Notes: a model not told the origin generated them from the sequence alone. A DNA stretch of 64,000 bases from Paenibacillus jilunlii (GCF_900102965.1 NZ_FNGM01000010.1:62001-126000); one strand, 5' to 3'; counted from the first letter of the stretch, positions 50,346-59,304 are shown. Made by a program: numbers and translations.

Positions 50346-51251
50346 CTACTCATAAAAAAACGGAAGCTGAGGCATCGTTTCTTTGCCATAATATTGTTCC
50401 CGCCACTTCATGAAATCCTGTTCCTGTACCGCTCCCGTGGAGATTAGAAGGGCAATGGAGGATTGAACATCCTTAAGTTTCAGCGAGCTGGCTGTGCCGG
50501 AATAGATCATATCGTCAATTTTGGCAGTGATATCCTGCGGATCATATCCTGCATAGATTGTGCGGTTCAGCATAATGTCGGCGATGGACGCGTTTTTGAG
50601 CAGCAGGGGCATCTTTTTCCATTGCACGAAAGAGAGGGTCTTCAGCTCTCCGGCTTCCGCAGGGATTTTGCTGCTGTTCTTGGCCCCCCATTTAAGCATG
50701 GAGTCATAGAAATTTTTCTGCGCCAGCAGGCCGAATTTGACCGCGTTGGCTGTGAAATTGTCGTTTTTCAGTACTTTTGCCGTCTCAGCCCCTGATGCGC
50801 CTGCAGTTACCTTGCTGGAGGCCTGGGAGAACAAGGTCAGACTCTTCAGGATATTCAACTGGGATTCATAAAGCAGAGGCGAGCTTGTAAAGATGGAATC
50901 CTGTGTCACTTTGTCATACTGCTTGTCTGCCAGAATGCTGAGATTCTTCAACGCTGCGGCGTTCTCGCGCGCATCTGTGCTGCGGGCCAGGTTGTCCAGC
51001 TCATCGTTCCAATTGCGCTTGAATTCCCGGTAGGGCAAAAATACGTTATGATAGAAGGTAACAAGATCCTGCTGCTGATAGGAGCCGGAGAATTCCTCAA
51101 CAGCTTCCTTATTATCGAGGTGTGCGTATTTAGCCTCTGTCTTGTCTGCCCCGACCTTCACTCCCGTAAAAAAAGCGGCGAATGCGGATATCAGAAAAAA
51201 CAGAAAACCTAGTGTGTATAACATTTGAGTGCGGGAGGTACGGCTGTTCAT
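50346..51251 (-). CDS. Membrane-anchored protein of unknown function
   Basis: 301 residues from the ATG at 51251, placed by AAGGAG. One N-terminal helix (about 10-32, LGFLFFLISAFAAFFTGV) anchors a mostly helical exterior domain. No motif I recognise; three or four amphipathic helical stretches resemble repeats of unknown purpose. Divergent from the CPBP protease gene, sharing the small spacer at 51252-51316. No function is proposed. Confidence 0.7.
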   Translation of the reverse strand: MNSRTSRTQMLYTLGFLFFLISAFAAFFTGVKVGADKTEAKYAHLDNKEAVEEFSGSYQQQDLVTFYHNVFLPYREFKRNWNDELDNLARSTDARENAAALKNLSILADKQYDKVTQDSIFTSSPLLYESQLNILKSLTLFSQASSKVTAGASGAETAKVLKNDNFTANAVKFGLLAQKNFYDSMLKWGAKNSSKIPAEAGELKTLSFVQWKKMPLLLKNASIADIMLNRTIYAGYDPQDITAKIDDMIYSGTASSLKLKDVQSSIALLISTGAVQEQDFMKWREQYYGKETMPQLPFFYE

Positions 51252-51316
51252 AATTAATGCTCCTTCGTCTAGGGAAATTATCTTATGTAAAAACAATATA
51301 GAACAGGCAGGTTACG

Positions 51317-51910
51317 ATGAAAAAATTCAAATTTGGCGATATCAAGATCAAAAAAGCTGATCCCGGGCAGTTAACTGATAAGCTCCTTTTACTTAATCTG
51401 TATATAACGCAGGGTCTTACTTTATTTATCGGCTTGATATGGATATTATTGCAGAAAAGAAATCCCATTCACATATTAAATTTTCCGGACAACGCACATT
51501 TTGTGTTTTGGGCCCTTGGGCTCGCTGCAATTATGCTGGTTGTGGATTTTCTGCTGACACATATTGTTCCCGAAGACAGCATGGATGATGGAGGGATTAA
51601 CCAGCTGTTATTCGGCAAAAGGCCATTATGGCATATTCTTGTCATTGCTGCCATTGTGTCCGTTTGCGAGGAACTGTTGTTCCGCGGAGCCATTCAACAT
51701 ACGTTTGGACCTTATTGGACCAGTATATTATTTGCCGTGATCCATGTCCGCTATCTGCGCCACTGGATACCAACGGGGTGGGTGTTCCTCAGCAGCTACG
51801 GCCTGGGTTACATTTATATTCATTCAGGAACGCTTTGGGCGCCGATTCTGTGCCATTTTATTATTGATGTGTTCTCGGGTCTTGTGATCCGTTACCGGAG
51901 GGCGTCATGA
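51317..51910 (+). CDS. CPBP-family intramembrane metalloprotease
   Basis: 197 residues, several membrane helices. The active-site motifs EELLFRG (EExxxR), FAVIH and HFIIDV (HxxxN/D) of the CPBP (Abi) family are all present, so it should be catalytically competent. Members range from prenyl-protein proteases to bacteriocin-immunity proteins. Overlaps the next gene by four bases (ATGA), forming a small operon with a basic single-pass protein and a metallophosphoesterase. Confidence 0.85.
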   Translation: MKKFKFGDIKIKKADPGQLTDKLLLLNLYITQGLTLFIGLIWILLQKRNPIHILNFPDNAHFVFWALGLAAIMLVVDFLLTHIVPEDSMDDGGINQLLFGKRPLWHILVIAAIVSVCEELLFRGAIQHTFGPYWTSILFAVIHVRYLRHWIPTGWVFLSSYGLGYIYIHSGTLWAPILCHFIIDVFSGLVIRYRRAS

Positions 51911-52284
51911 GCGAAGAACTCAGCCGGGTGAAGTCCCGCAAGAAACCGAATAAAGCTGAACAACCTTCTGCAGCCAAAAGAAAAAATCGGTCACGGGTGC
52001 CATCAGCATCCCTAACAGCCACTGAAGCGCCTCCAGCGGGAACAGGTACTCTGTCGCGAAAAAGCCGCTATTCCACAGCGCCGTCCAGGAAAGCGGCCCA
52101 ACGGGACGAAAGGCCTGTGGACGGAGAAACGACCACACCTTCCCGGACCGAAAGCTACCCCTCTGAACGGCTGCGTTTCAGCAAAATGTTCATTAATTCA
52201 TTAATAATTATTTTTATGCTGTTGCTCGGCTTTCTGTTATGGTGGGGGCTCAATGGGGCGCCGGACCTGAACACCTTATGGTAA
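51907..52284 (+). CDS. Small basic single-pass membrane protein
   Basis: 125 residues. The N-terminal ~90 residues are Lys/Arg/Ser/Pro-rich and probably disordered; one membrane helix (about 94-115, FINSLIIIFMLLLGFLLWW) lies near the C-terminus. Not recognised as a family. Coupled to the CPBP gene by ATGA overlap and to the metallophosphoesterase by overlap of its stop with that start. Confidence 0.65.
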   Translation: MSEELSRVKSRKKPNKAEQPSAAKRKNRSRVPSASLTATEAPPAGTGTLSRKSRYSTAPSRKAAQRDERPVDGETTTPSRTESYPSERLRFSKMFINSLIIIFMLLLGFLLWWGLNGAPDLNTLW

Positions 52285-53120
52285 CCGTCTGGCTGTTGGG
52301 TATTGCGGGAATCTGTGCGCTTCTTCTGGTATTATTTGGATCTCTAATGCTGGCGGCAGCCTTTAGAAACCAGATTATTGCCGAGGAAATACTTCTTGAG
52401 GCTCTCCCCAAGGAATTTGACGGGTTCCGCATCCTTTTTATTTCAGACATTCACCGGCGCCGCCTTCCAGTTAAGCTGCTGAGCCCGATGAAAGGGAATA
52501 TAGATGCAGTCTTCCTTGGAGGAGACCTGACGGAAAAAGGCGCCTCCATGAATCGCCTGTACGATAATATGACACTGGCTGCATCACTCGCGCCGGCCTA
52601 TGCGGTACACGGGAATCATGATTACCGGGCGAATATAACGCTTGTGGACAATATCATACGGGGTTGTGGAGTAAAGCTGCTGCAGGATGAGAGCATTATG
52701 ATACAAAAAAATGGGGGCAGGCTGCTGCTTACCGGGGTGGATTTTCCGCGCACGGGCGGCAAGAGAGCATATAGGCCGCTTCCGCCGTTGTCCAGTGCAG
52801 AGGCCGCGCTCTGCCGGATCATTCTTGTTCACGATCCGCTCTGGCTGTCCCAGCAGACTGAAGTCCCGGCTGACCTTGTACTTGCCGGCCACACCCATGG
52901 AGGCCAGGTGGTGCTGCCTTTTGTCGGCCATAGGCATGTAGATCCCTTCTACCGCCACTATAACGCCGGCCACTATATTATTCCGAGAAACGACGGCTCC
53001 GGAACGAAAGCCAGAATGCTGATCAGCCGCGGCTTCGGCACCGCTCATCTTCCGCTGCGCTGGGGGAGCCGCGCAGAAATGCATGTTCTGACGCTCCGCT
53101 GCGGAGTGCAGCGTGATTAG
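52278..53120 (+). CDS. Membrane-anchored metallophosphoesterase (YkuE-like)
   Basis: 280 residues. One N-terminal helix (about 2-27) then a calcineurin-like domain with DIH, GGDLTE, GNHDYR, VHDP and GHTHGGQ, the complete dimetal set. The ATG at 52278 overlaps the previous stop and is preferred; an in-frame ATG at 52239 has no better ribosome binding site, so the start is uncertain by 13 codons. Related YkuE-type proteins act on lipid or nucleotide phosphates. End of a three-gene group. Confidence 0.85.
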   Translation: MVTVWLLGIAGICALLLVLFGSLMLAAAFRNQIIAEEILLEALPKEFDGFRILFISDIHRRRLPVKLLSPMKGNIDAVFLGGDLTEKGASMNRLYDNMTLAASLAPAYAVHGNHDYRANITLVDNIIRGCGVKLLQDESIMIQKNGGRLLLTGVDFPRTGGKRAYRPLPPLSSAEAALCRIILVHDPLWLSQQTEVPADLVLAGHTHGGQVVLPFVGHRHVDPFYRHYNAGHYIIPRNDGSGTKARMLISRGFGTAHLPLRWGSRAEMHVLTLRCGVQRD

Positions 53121-53173
53121 AATCTGCATACCGATGCCAGGAGGCTGGAAAACGGTATGAGGGAAAATGCCAA

Positions 53174-53251
53174 ATGAGGTTTGATGAGAAGCAGCAGGCA
53201 TTCATAACCGCCATTACCTCTGCCGTCCGGTTCAGACCCGGAATCCGCTAA
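53174..53251 (+). CDS. Possible 25-residue peptide or gene remnant
   Basis: ATG at 53174 opens a short frame MRFDEKQQAFITAITSAVR... ending at TAA (53249-53251). A GGAGG occurs about 30 bases upstream, too far for this start. It could be a degraded gene start; nothing continues beyond the repeat array that follows. Confidence 0.25.
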   Translation: MRFDEKQQAFITAITSAVRFRPGIR

Positions 53252-53297
53252 ATCGTTCGTTTCAGCCTGAAATAAGGGGGAATAGGACAATTAGCGA

Positions 53298-53603
53298 GTA
53301 CCCTTGATTTGATCAAAAGTGGGCGACTGGGTGAAATGAGAGGTATAAGTACCTTTGATTTGGCCTGAAGTGAGTGAATGAGTGAAAGGAGAGGTAAAAG
53401 TACCTTTGATTTGATCAAAAGTGAGCGAATGAGTGAAAGGAGAGGTAAAAGTACCTTTGATTTGATCAGAAGTGAGCGACTGAGTGAAATGAGAGGTAAA
53501 AGTACCTTTGATTTGATCAGAAGTGGGCGACTGAGTGAAATGAGAGGTAAAAGTACCTTTGATTTGATCAAAAGTGGGCGACTGAGGGCCTAAAGAGGTA
53601 CTC
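53298..53603. repeat. Six-copy tandem array with an exact 51-bp period
   Basis: Units begin at 53298, 53349, 53400, 53451, 53502 and 53553, each starting GTACCTTTGATTTGATC and carrying an AAAAGTG(A/G)GCGA core and GAGAGGTAAAA end; 51 bp is 17 codons so all frames stay open across it. A partial copy begins near 53598. Units 3-6 are almost identical, unit 1 and 2 more diverged. It shares AAAAGT words with the 20-bp array at 15.1 kb. There are no unique spacers. Confidence 0.95.
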
Positions 53604-53769
53604 TTTTTCCACCTGAAGTCGCCGTAGGATTCATGGGAGTCGTTCTCCAGGTAACGCTAGACTAAAATCAGAAACGGCTGCGCTGTCCAGTGAAGGATAG
53701 CGCAGCCGTTTTGTTCATTGCACTTGTAATGCACTCCCAGCCGTTGGCAGCAGCAAGTACTGCTGCAGC

Positions 53770-54771
53770 TTAGCGCATTTTGAGTTCGATGCTTCGGGGA
53801 TCGGCAAAGCTGTAACCCTTGCCTTCGAGAGTGGTCAGCAGCGTATCCAGCGCTTCTACGGTCCACGGAAGCTCATGCATCAGGATGTTGCTGCCGGAAT
53901 GCAGCTGATCTGTGACGTTGGTGATCAGCTTCGCTGTTTTGTTGCTGTCCTTCTCCTTCATTTCCCAGTCCAGAGAGCCGACGGACCAGGTCATATACAG
54001 CAGGCCGTTCTCCGCAGCAATCTTCTTGCCAATATCCCCTCCTGCCCCATGCGGCGGACGGAAGAAGTGAGGGGCTTCACCGGTGACTTCCTTGACAATT
54101 TTCTGCACATCCTCAATCTGCTTCTTCACTTCAGCGTATGGCTTGTCCTTCAGTACGATATGATCCCAGCTGTGATTGCCGATAATGCCGCCGCGGTCTT
54201 TGATGAGCTTCAGCAGCTCAGGGTGTTCCTTCACCCGGTAGCCGTTAACGAAGAAAATTGCCTTGGCATGATGCTTATCGAGTGTATCGATCAGAGAATT
54301 GATCATATCCGCTTCCTTTGGACCATCATCGAAGGTGAGCAGGACGACCTTTTTGTTTGTGCCTTCCTCATTGGGCACGATGTCATAATTTTTGTTCATG
54401 TGATAAAGCAGGGGAACTTCTGCGGCAGGGGCTCCGCCAGCTGGCTGCTCACCGGACACTGCGCCTTTGTCTCCCGCCGGCTGCGTTGCTGTGCTTGAGG
54501 CTGCGCCTTTGTCTCCCGCCGGCTGCGTTGCTGTGCTTGAGGCTGCGCCTGCTGTGACCGGTGCGGCCGATGGTTCAGCCTCAGGCGCTGAGCTTGCTTC
54601 CGGGCTTGCGCTGGCCTTGGCTGATGGCTCTGGTGCTGCTTGCGTGGCAGCTGCTGTGGGCTGCACTGTAGCTTCCGCCGCTGTATTCCCGCTGTTGCCG
54701 CCATTGCTGCAGGCTGAGAGCAAAAGAGCGGCCAGCAGCAGCATTGATGTTGTTTTACCCACTTTTTTCAT
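53770..54771 (-). CDS. Lipoprotein polysaccharide deacetylase (NodB domain)
   Basis: 333 residues. Signal peptide with lipobox LLSAC (lipidated Cys about residue 21), a ~95-residue Ala/Pro/Ser/Thr-rich linker containing two exact copies of AASSTATQPAGDKG, then a NodB domain (about 140-325): LLTFDDGPKEAD, HSWDH (zinc His pair) and RPPHG. The last motif is usually RPPYG, so His replaces Tyr. Similar Bacillus lipoproteins (for example PdaA/YlxY types) deacetylate peptidoglycan or chitin-like chains outside the cell. Stands alone downstream of a hairpin-rich spacer. Confidence 0.9.
   Translation of the reverse strand: MKKVGKTTSMLLLAALLLSACSNGGNSGNTAAEATVQPTAAATQAAPEPSAKASASPEASSAPEAEPSAAPVTAGAASSTATQPAGDKGAASSTATQPAGDKGAVSGEQPAGGAPAAEVPLLYHMNKNYDIVPNEEGTNKKVVLLTFDDGPKEADMINSLIDTLDKHHAKAIFFVNGYRVKEHPELLKLIKDRGGIIGNHSWDHIVLKDKPYAEVKKQIEDVQKIVKEVTGEAPHFFRPPHGAGGDIGKKIAAENGLLYMTWSVGSLDWEMKEKDSNKTAKLITNVTDQLHSGSNILMHELPWTVEALDTLLTTLEGKGYSFADPRSIELKMR
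54461..54550. repeat. Exact 42-bp direct repeat in the deacetylase linker
   Basis: The 42-base word starting GCGCCTTTGTCTCCCGCC occurs twice in tandem (54461 and 54503) within the coding sequence, each copy encoding the 14-residue linker unit. A recent slippage duplication. Confidence 0.9.
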
Positions 54772-54856
54772 CTCGCTTTCTTGTTGTTAGGCTGTATGAG
54801 CCGCAATCTTTCCGCGAACACTAAACATGATTTTACCATACAAGGAGGTTAGAGAT

Positions 54857-55228
54857 ATGAATACTTCGTCATTTTTATGCGGTGTTGTGCTGGGTGCAGC
54901 CGTCAGTACGATGATGTCCAAAAAACGGGGATCCCTGATGTCCGGTCTGCTTCAGCAGAACGGTTCAATGCGCGGCGCCGGAGAAAAAGCGAAGGATAAA
55001 ATTATGGACATGGCCATGACCAGCTTCGGAAGCACGGCTTCCAGCAGCAATCATGATAGCAGTGCACACAGTTCCCACAGCAGCGCCGAACATAAGGGGG
55101 AATCCAACTCCCAATACAGGGAAACCAATCTTAAAATGCTGAAGGATTTTATCCGCAGCAACCCTGATGTGAAGCATGAAGTCGAGCAAATTCTCAAGGA
55201 TTCACATACCGCGGTACCGGGCTTGTAA
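54857..55228 (+). CDS. YtxH-like small protein
   Basis: 123 residues from the ATG at 54857, seven bases after AAGGAGG. N-terminal hydrophobic segment with GVVLGAAVS, like YtxH-type envelope or stress proteins, then a polar low-complexity region rich in Ser and His (about 60-85) and a final helix (LKMLKDFIRSNPDVKHEVEQIL). Exact function unknown. A strong terminator at 55246-55291 ends the transcript before mecA. Confidence 0.65.
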   Translation: MNTSSFLCGVVLGAAVSTMMSKKRGSLMSGLLQQNGSMRGAGEKAKDKIMDMAMTSFGSTASSSNHDSSAHSSHSSAEHKGESNSQYRETNLKMLKDFIRSNPDVKHEVEQILKDSHTAVPGL

Positions 55229-55245
55229 CGCAGGTAAGCTGCAGC

Positions 55246-55291
55246 AGAATCATTTTGGGGATCAAGTGTCGTCAAAATGATTCTTTTTTTT
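55246..55291 (+). terminator. Intrinsic terminator upstream of mecA
   Basis: AGAATCATTTT / AAAATGATTCT, perfect 11-bp stem, followed by eight T. Confidence 0.9.
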
Positions 55292-55449
55292 GGCAAACCG
55301 CTTTCGGATGGGGGAGAGAAATAATTTTTTATTTACGTGCATTTGCCGTTGCAAAATGATAACATACATACATAGTAACTATTTTTGGCTCATTACTCGG
55401 GACTCATCATACATTATAATAAATGAGCTTGCAAAAGGAGGATCCTGTC

Positions 55450-56064
55450 ATGAGAATAGAGCGATTAAGTCAAGATAAGATACGGATTTTCCTCACTTTT
55501 GACGACCTGAGCGAGCGGGGCATCCAGAAGGAAGATATGTGGCAGGAAGTTCCCAAGGTGCATGACTTGTTTACGGAAATGATGGATCAGGCGTACAGTG
55601 AACTTGGTTTCGACGCTACAGGTCCGCTTGCCGTGGAAGTGTTCGCATTGCCCGCGCAAGGCATGGTCGTTATAGTGACTAGGGGAAAATATGATCACCA
55701 TCAGTACGGTGCGTCCGGTGAAGAAGAATTGCCCGAAGAAATTTACGAAATGGAAGTTACTCTGGAACAAAGCGACTCCATTGTATATGCATTCCGTGAT
55801 TTTGAGGCTTTGGTTGAAGCGGCCCATGTGCTCATCAACAATATTACTTCTCAAGGAAAACTGTATTCTTATAATGATATATGGTATCTCTACTTTGATC
55901 CGAAGGAATTTGAGGAAGCCACATTATCAGGACTTGTCGGTGTACTATCCGAGTTTGGCGATTCATCGCCGGTAACTGAGGCTATGCTGGGTGAGTATGG
56001 CAAGACGGTTATGCCGGAGAATGCGATAGAACTGATCTGCACTCATTTCAAACGCCAGCAGTAA
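55450..56064 (+). CDS. mecA: Adaptor protein MecA
   Basis: 204 residues from the ATG at 55450 (AAAGGAGG upstream). N-terminal substrate-binding domain (MRIERLSQDKIRIFLTFDDL, about 1-90), a linker, and the C-terminal ClpC-binding domain (VYAFRDFEALVEAA, about 110-204). MecA targets substrates such as ComK to the ClpCP protease and assembles ClpC. Monocistronic by context; prsW follows 33 bases later. Confidence 0.9.
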   Translation: MRIERLSQDKIRIFLTFDDLSERGIQKEDMWQEVPKVHDLFTEMMDQAYSELGFDATGPLAVEVFALPAQGMVVIVTRGKYDHHQYGASGEEELPEEIYEMEVTLEQSDSIVYAFRDFEALVEAAHVLINNITSQGKLYSYNDIWYLYFDPKEFEEATLSGLVGVLSEFGDSSPVTEAMLGEYGKTVMPENAIELICTHFKRQQ

Positions 56065-56097
56065 CGTTAGATTGATAAAACGCGGGGAGGGGAATCG

Positions 56098-56793
56098 GTG
56101 CTTTTGTTATCGGTCATTTCGTCAGCAGTGGCACCGGGACTTGCCCTGCTGACTTTTTTCTATCTAAAGGACAAGTATGATCAGGAGCCGCTTCATATGG
56201 TTCTGAAGGTGTTTCTGCTGGGACTTCTGATTGTGTTTCCCATTATGATTATTCAAAGAGGGCTTGTGCTTGGGCTGGACGGCGGACCTTATGTAGACTC
56301 GTTCCTCATCTCGTCCGGCGTGGAAGAATGCTTGAAGTGGTTTGTGCTGTACCATATGATCTACAATCATACCGAGTTTGACGAGCCATATGATGGAATA
56401 CTATATGCTGTAGCGATTTCGCTAGGCTTTGCAACAATAGAAAATATAATGTATGCCTGGTACAGCCACGCTTCAATCGGCTCCATGTTCATGCGCGCGC
56501 TGCTTCCGGTATCGGGGCATGCTATGTTTGGCGTCATTATGGGGTATCATATGGGCAGGGCGAAGTTCTCGGGCGGAGTCCGGACAAGAGGGATTCTATT
56601 CATATCCCTGCTGCTGCCTTGGCTGTGGCATGGAATCTATGATTTCGTCCTTAGTACGATGACCAATACCTGGATTTGGTTCATCGTGCCTCTGATGGCT
56701 GTATTATGGTATGGCGGGATGGGCAAGGTGGCCCGTGCCAACAGCCGTTCCCCATTCCGGTTCCTGAAGCGTGAAGAAGAGATTAACCTATAG
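56098..56793 (+). CDS. prsW: Intramembrane metalloprotease PrsW
   Basis: 231 residues from a GTG at 56098 after GGGGAGGGG. About eight membrane helices. Motif I EEC (SSGVEECLKWF) and the later VSGHAMFG and WHGIYD positions resemble the PrsW-type zinc sites. In B. subtilis PrsW cleaves anti-sigma factor RsiW as the first step in SigW activation. Keeps the neighbourhood prsW-(sleB)-ypeB, except that sleB is missing here. Confidence 0.9.
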   Translation: MLLLSVISSAVAPGLALLTFFYLKDKYDQEPLHMVLKVFLLGLLIVFPIMIIQRGLVLGLDGGPYVDSFLISSGVEECLKWFVLYHMIYNHTEFDEPYDGILYAVAISLGFATIENIMYAWYSHASIGSMFMRALLPVSGHAMFGVIMGYHMGRAKFSGGVRTRGILFISLLLPWLWHGIYDFVLSTMTNTWIWFIVPLMAVLWYGGMGKVARANSRSPFRFLKREEEINL

Positions 56794-56868
56794 TAGAGGT
56801 GGACACACTTAATCTTATCGGATAGTTCCGTATGCAAGGAATTCCAGAGAGGAGCGAGGTGTCTTTTT

Positions 56869-57015
56869 TTGCGTGTAAAAGTTCGGATCATCTGCAAACA
56901 ATGCGGTGAAAGCTACATATTAAGAGGAAGCAAGGAGCAGGGAGTGATCCAGACCGGCTTCAAGCAATGTCTCTGCAACAGCAGCAGCGGCTTTGAGATT
57001 GAAGAACGGGCTTAG
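56869..57015 (+). CDS. 48-residue Cys-ribbon-like protein
   Basis: Small frame starting with TTG at 56869 and ending TAG at 57013-57015. It encodes VKVRIICKQCGESYILRGSK...FKQCLCNSSSGFEIEE, with CxxC and CxC Cys pairs that could bind zinc. An AGGAG is at about 56850 (14 bases away, a bit long). Codon use and the long stop-free run suggest a real gene. It occupies the place where sleB lies in B. subtilis. Confidence 0.6.
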   Translation: MRVKVRIICKQCGESYILRGSKEQGVIQTGFKQCLCNSSSGFEIEERA

Positions 57016-57126
57016 CCGGGTTATTGGAAGTATTCTCTTCAAGTTGCAGGCCAATCGGGTGCATAAGACTTCTCAGTTATTGTCAAACTAACGGCAATAA
57101 GCTATTGAAGGGAGTCTTGCGGTCCT

Positions 57127-58485
57127 ATGTACAAAAGATTAAGTGCCTTAATGTTCCCGATTACCGCGCTCTTGCTGGTTGGAGCGCTTGTGTGGGGGTA
57201 CCAGGAGAACCAGGAAAAAAACTCGATTCTGATCAAAGCGGAGAACCAGTATCAGCGGGCTTTTCATGACCTCTCCTATCATGTGGAGCAGCTGCATGGG
57301 GAGCTTGGAAATACCCTGGCTGTTAACAGTACTTCAAGTGATATGCACCGCAAAGGGCTTGTGAATGTCTGGCGGCTGACCAGTGAAGCGCAAAATGAGA
57401 TCAATCAGCTGCCGCTAACCCTGCTGCCATTCAGTCAAACGGAGGAGTTTTTATCAAAAATATCCAACTTCTCCTACAAGGCTGCTGTGCGCGACTTCAC
57501 CAAGAAACCGCTCACTGACAATGAAATAGGCAATTTAAAAGCGCTCTATAAGAACTCGGGTGAAATCTCCAAGGATCTGCAGGAGGTACAGAACAAAGTC
57601 ATCACGAACAGGCTTCGCTGGATGGACGTAGAATCTGCACTGGCAACAGAGAACAAGGCGGAAGACAACACGATTATCGACGGCTTCAAAACGGTGGACA
57701 AACGGGTAGCCGCTTATCCTGAACTGGATTATGGGCCTTCTGTAGCCAGCATTTATGATAAACGCTCCGTGAAGAAGCTGGGAGGCAAGCCGGTTACAGC
57801 CGAAGATGTGAAACGCAAAGCGCTCAAATTTGCCGATATCGGCAGTAATGCGAATGTAGAAGTTAAGGAGAACGGCAAGGGAACCGAATGGGCCTCCTAT
57901 ACCGCTACGGTTACAAGCCAGAATCAACAGCAGCCGATCAGTATGGATTTTACTGTGGAGGGTGGACTGCTGATCTCCTATAACGACAACCGGAGCGTCG
58001 GTCCGGCTCAAGTCTCGATGAAGCAGGCTGTTGCCAAGGCGGGGGCGTTCCTGGAGCAAAAAGGGTACCCGGACATGACAGCTGTCAGCGCAGACAGATA
58101 CGATAATTTGGGGAACCTGACCTTTGTAACCAGCCGCGACGGTGTACTGATCTATCCGGAGAAGATGACGGTCCGCGTTGGATTGGATACCGGGGATGCC
58201 ACGGGTTTTCAGGCAAGCGATTATGTCCGTGAACGGCAGGAGAAGCGGCAGATTCCCAAACCGGGGATGACGCTGGCCGCTGCCCGGAAAATGCTGCATC
58301 CGGAATTCAAAGAGATGTACAACAGGCTGGCTTTGATTGAAAATGAAGATGCCGAAGAGGTGCTGACCTATGAGTTCGGCGGCAGAATCAACGGCTCGCA
58401 GTACCGGATTTACTTAAATGCGGCAGACGGCCATGAGGAAGCGGTGGAAGAGATCAGAACATCCTCAGGGGCACAGGATAAATAA
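57127..58485 (+). CDS. ypeB: Germination protein YpeB
   Basis: 452 residues. N-terminal helix (about 7-24) anchoring an exterior region, a helical middle (about 30-200) and C-terminal PepSY-type repeats (VSMKQAVAKAGAFLEQKGYPDM; MTLAAARKMLHPEFKEM). YpeB is an inner-membrane spore protein that holds the cortex-lytic enzyme SleB stable. SleB is not adjacent as it is in B. subtilis and is not in the window. Confidence 0.92.
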   Translation: MYKRLSALMFPITALLLVGALVWGYQENQEKNSILIKAENQYQRAFHDLSYHVEQLHGELGNTLAVNSTSSDMHRKGLVNVWRLTSEAQNEINQLPLTLLPFSQTEEFLSKISNFSYKAAVRDFTKKPLTDNEIGNLKALYKNSGEISKDLQEVQNKVITNRLRWMDVESALATENKAEDNTIIDGFKTVDKRVAAYPELDYGPSVASIYDKRSVKKLGGKPVTAEDVKRKALKFADIGSNANVEVKENGKGTEWASYTATVTSQNQQQPISMDFTVEGGLLISYNDNRSVGPAQVSMKQAVAKAGAFLEQKGYPDMTAVSADRYDNLGNLTFVTSRDGVLIYPEKMTVRVGLDTGDATGFQASDYVRERQEKRQIPKPGMTLAAARKMLHPEFKEMYNRLALIENEDAEEVLTYEFGGRINGSQYRIYLNAADGHEEAVEEIRTSSGAQDK

Positions 58486-58641
58486 GTATTTCTGTAAAAT
58501 ATGATGTTCAATCATGAAGGTGCAATCCCGTTACGGAGTGCGCCTTTTTGGTTTGATTCACAGCCGGAATAATATTTCTCACCAGGCCATTAACCTCCAT
58601 GCTATAATCAGCTTTAGAATTAATAACTTAATCAGGTGGCG

Positions 58642-59304
58642 GTGACAGGCTTGTATCCCAAAATCAACGAATATCTATATATACAGGTTGCTTCAAGCGA
58701 TGCTGCTGAGGCAGAAGTGGAATATAGATCGAGAATTGCAGAAATGGAAGAAGAGGCGTTTCTGATTGAAATCCCGATGCAGGAGAAAAACGGGAAGCTG
58801 AAAAAGCTGTTTATCGGGGACGAGCTCTCTGTCTATTTCCTCACAGAGGGCGGCATCAAAAATTATTTTAATACACATGTCGTTGGCTTCAAAGAAGATG
58901 TGATCCGTATGGTCAAAATAAGAAAACCAGCGCCGGATTCCATCTTCAAAATTCAGCGCCGCAGCTTCTTCCGGGTGAATGCCGAGCTTGAATTGGCGGT
59001 AAAAGATGCCCTAGGCAGCCGTTTTCTGGTGCGTACTGAAGATATCGGCGGCGGCGGAACTTCATTTCTGAGCGACGCTAAGGTACAGCTTGAGGTGGGT
59101 GGGAAGCTTTTCTGCTGGCTCATGATTCCCTACCGGAACGGCATTACGGAGCATGTGAACTTCGAAGGTGAGATCGTCAGGATTAAGACTTTGGAAACCG
59201 GCCGCAATCTGGTGATGCTGAAATTCGCAGCCATTACTGATTCGGAGCGGCAAAAAATTATCCGGTTCTGTTTTGAGCGCCAGTTCGATTTCCGCAACCG
59301 GTGA
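58642..59304 (+). CDS. ypfA: PilZ-domain flagellar brake/cellulose-type regulator (YpfA/YcgR-like)
   Basis: 220 residues from a GTG at 58642 (a GTG at 58636 is also in frame; AGGTGG overlaps both). An N-terminal YcgR/YcgR_2 domain (about 1-100) is followed by PilZ (about 105-215). The c-di-GMP ligand Arg motif is QRRSFFRV (RxxxR). The second motif, usually DxSxxG, reads DIGGGG, so the Ser is Gly; binding may be altered but not lost. In B. subtilis YpfA slows motility when c-di-GMP is high. It is the only protein c-di-GMP receptor visible in the window. Confidence 0.88.
   Translation: MTGLYPKINEYLYIQVASSDAAEAEVEYRSRIAEMEEEAFLIEIPMQEKNGKLKKLFIGDELSVYFLTEGGIKNYFNTHVVGFKEDVIRMVKIRKPAPDSIFKIQRRSFFRVNAELELAVKDALGSRFLVRTEDIGGGGTSFLSDAKVQLEVGGKLFCWLMIPYRNGITEHVNFEGEIVRIKTLETGRNLVMLKFAAITDSERQKIIRFCFERQFDFRNR

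Noticed and set aside
53248..53593. Open frames through the 51-bp array on both strands
   Set aside because: The period is a multiple of three, so frames stay open by construction; there is no ribosome binding site or signal peptide and the 17-residue repeats resemble nothing known.
53298..53603. CRISPR array
   Set aside because: Units are contiguous with no unique spacers and no cas genes are in the window.
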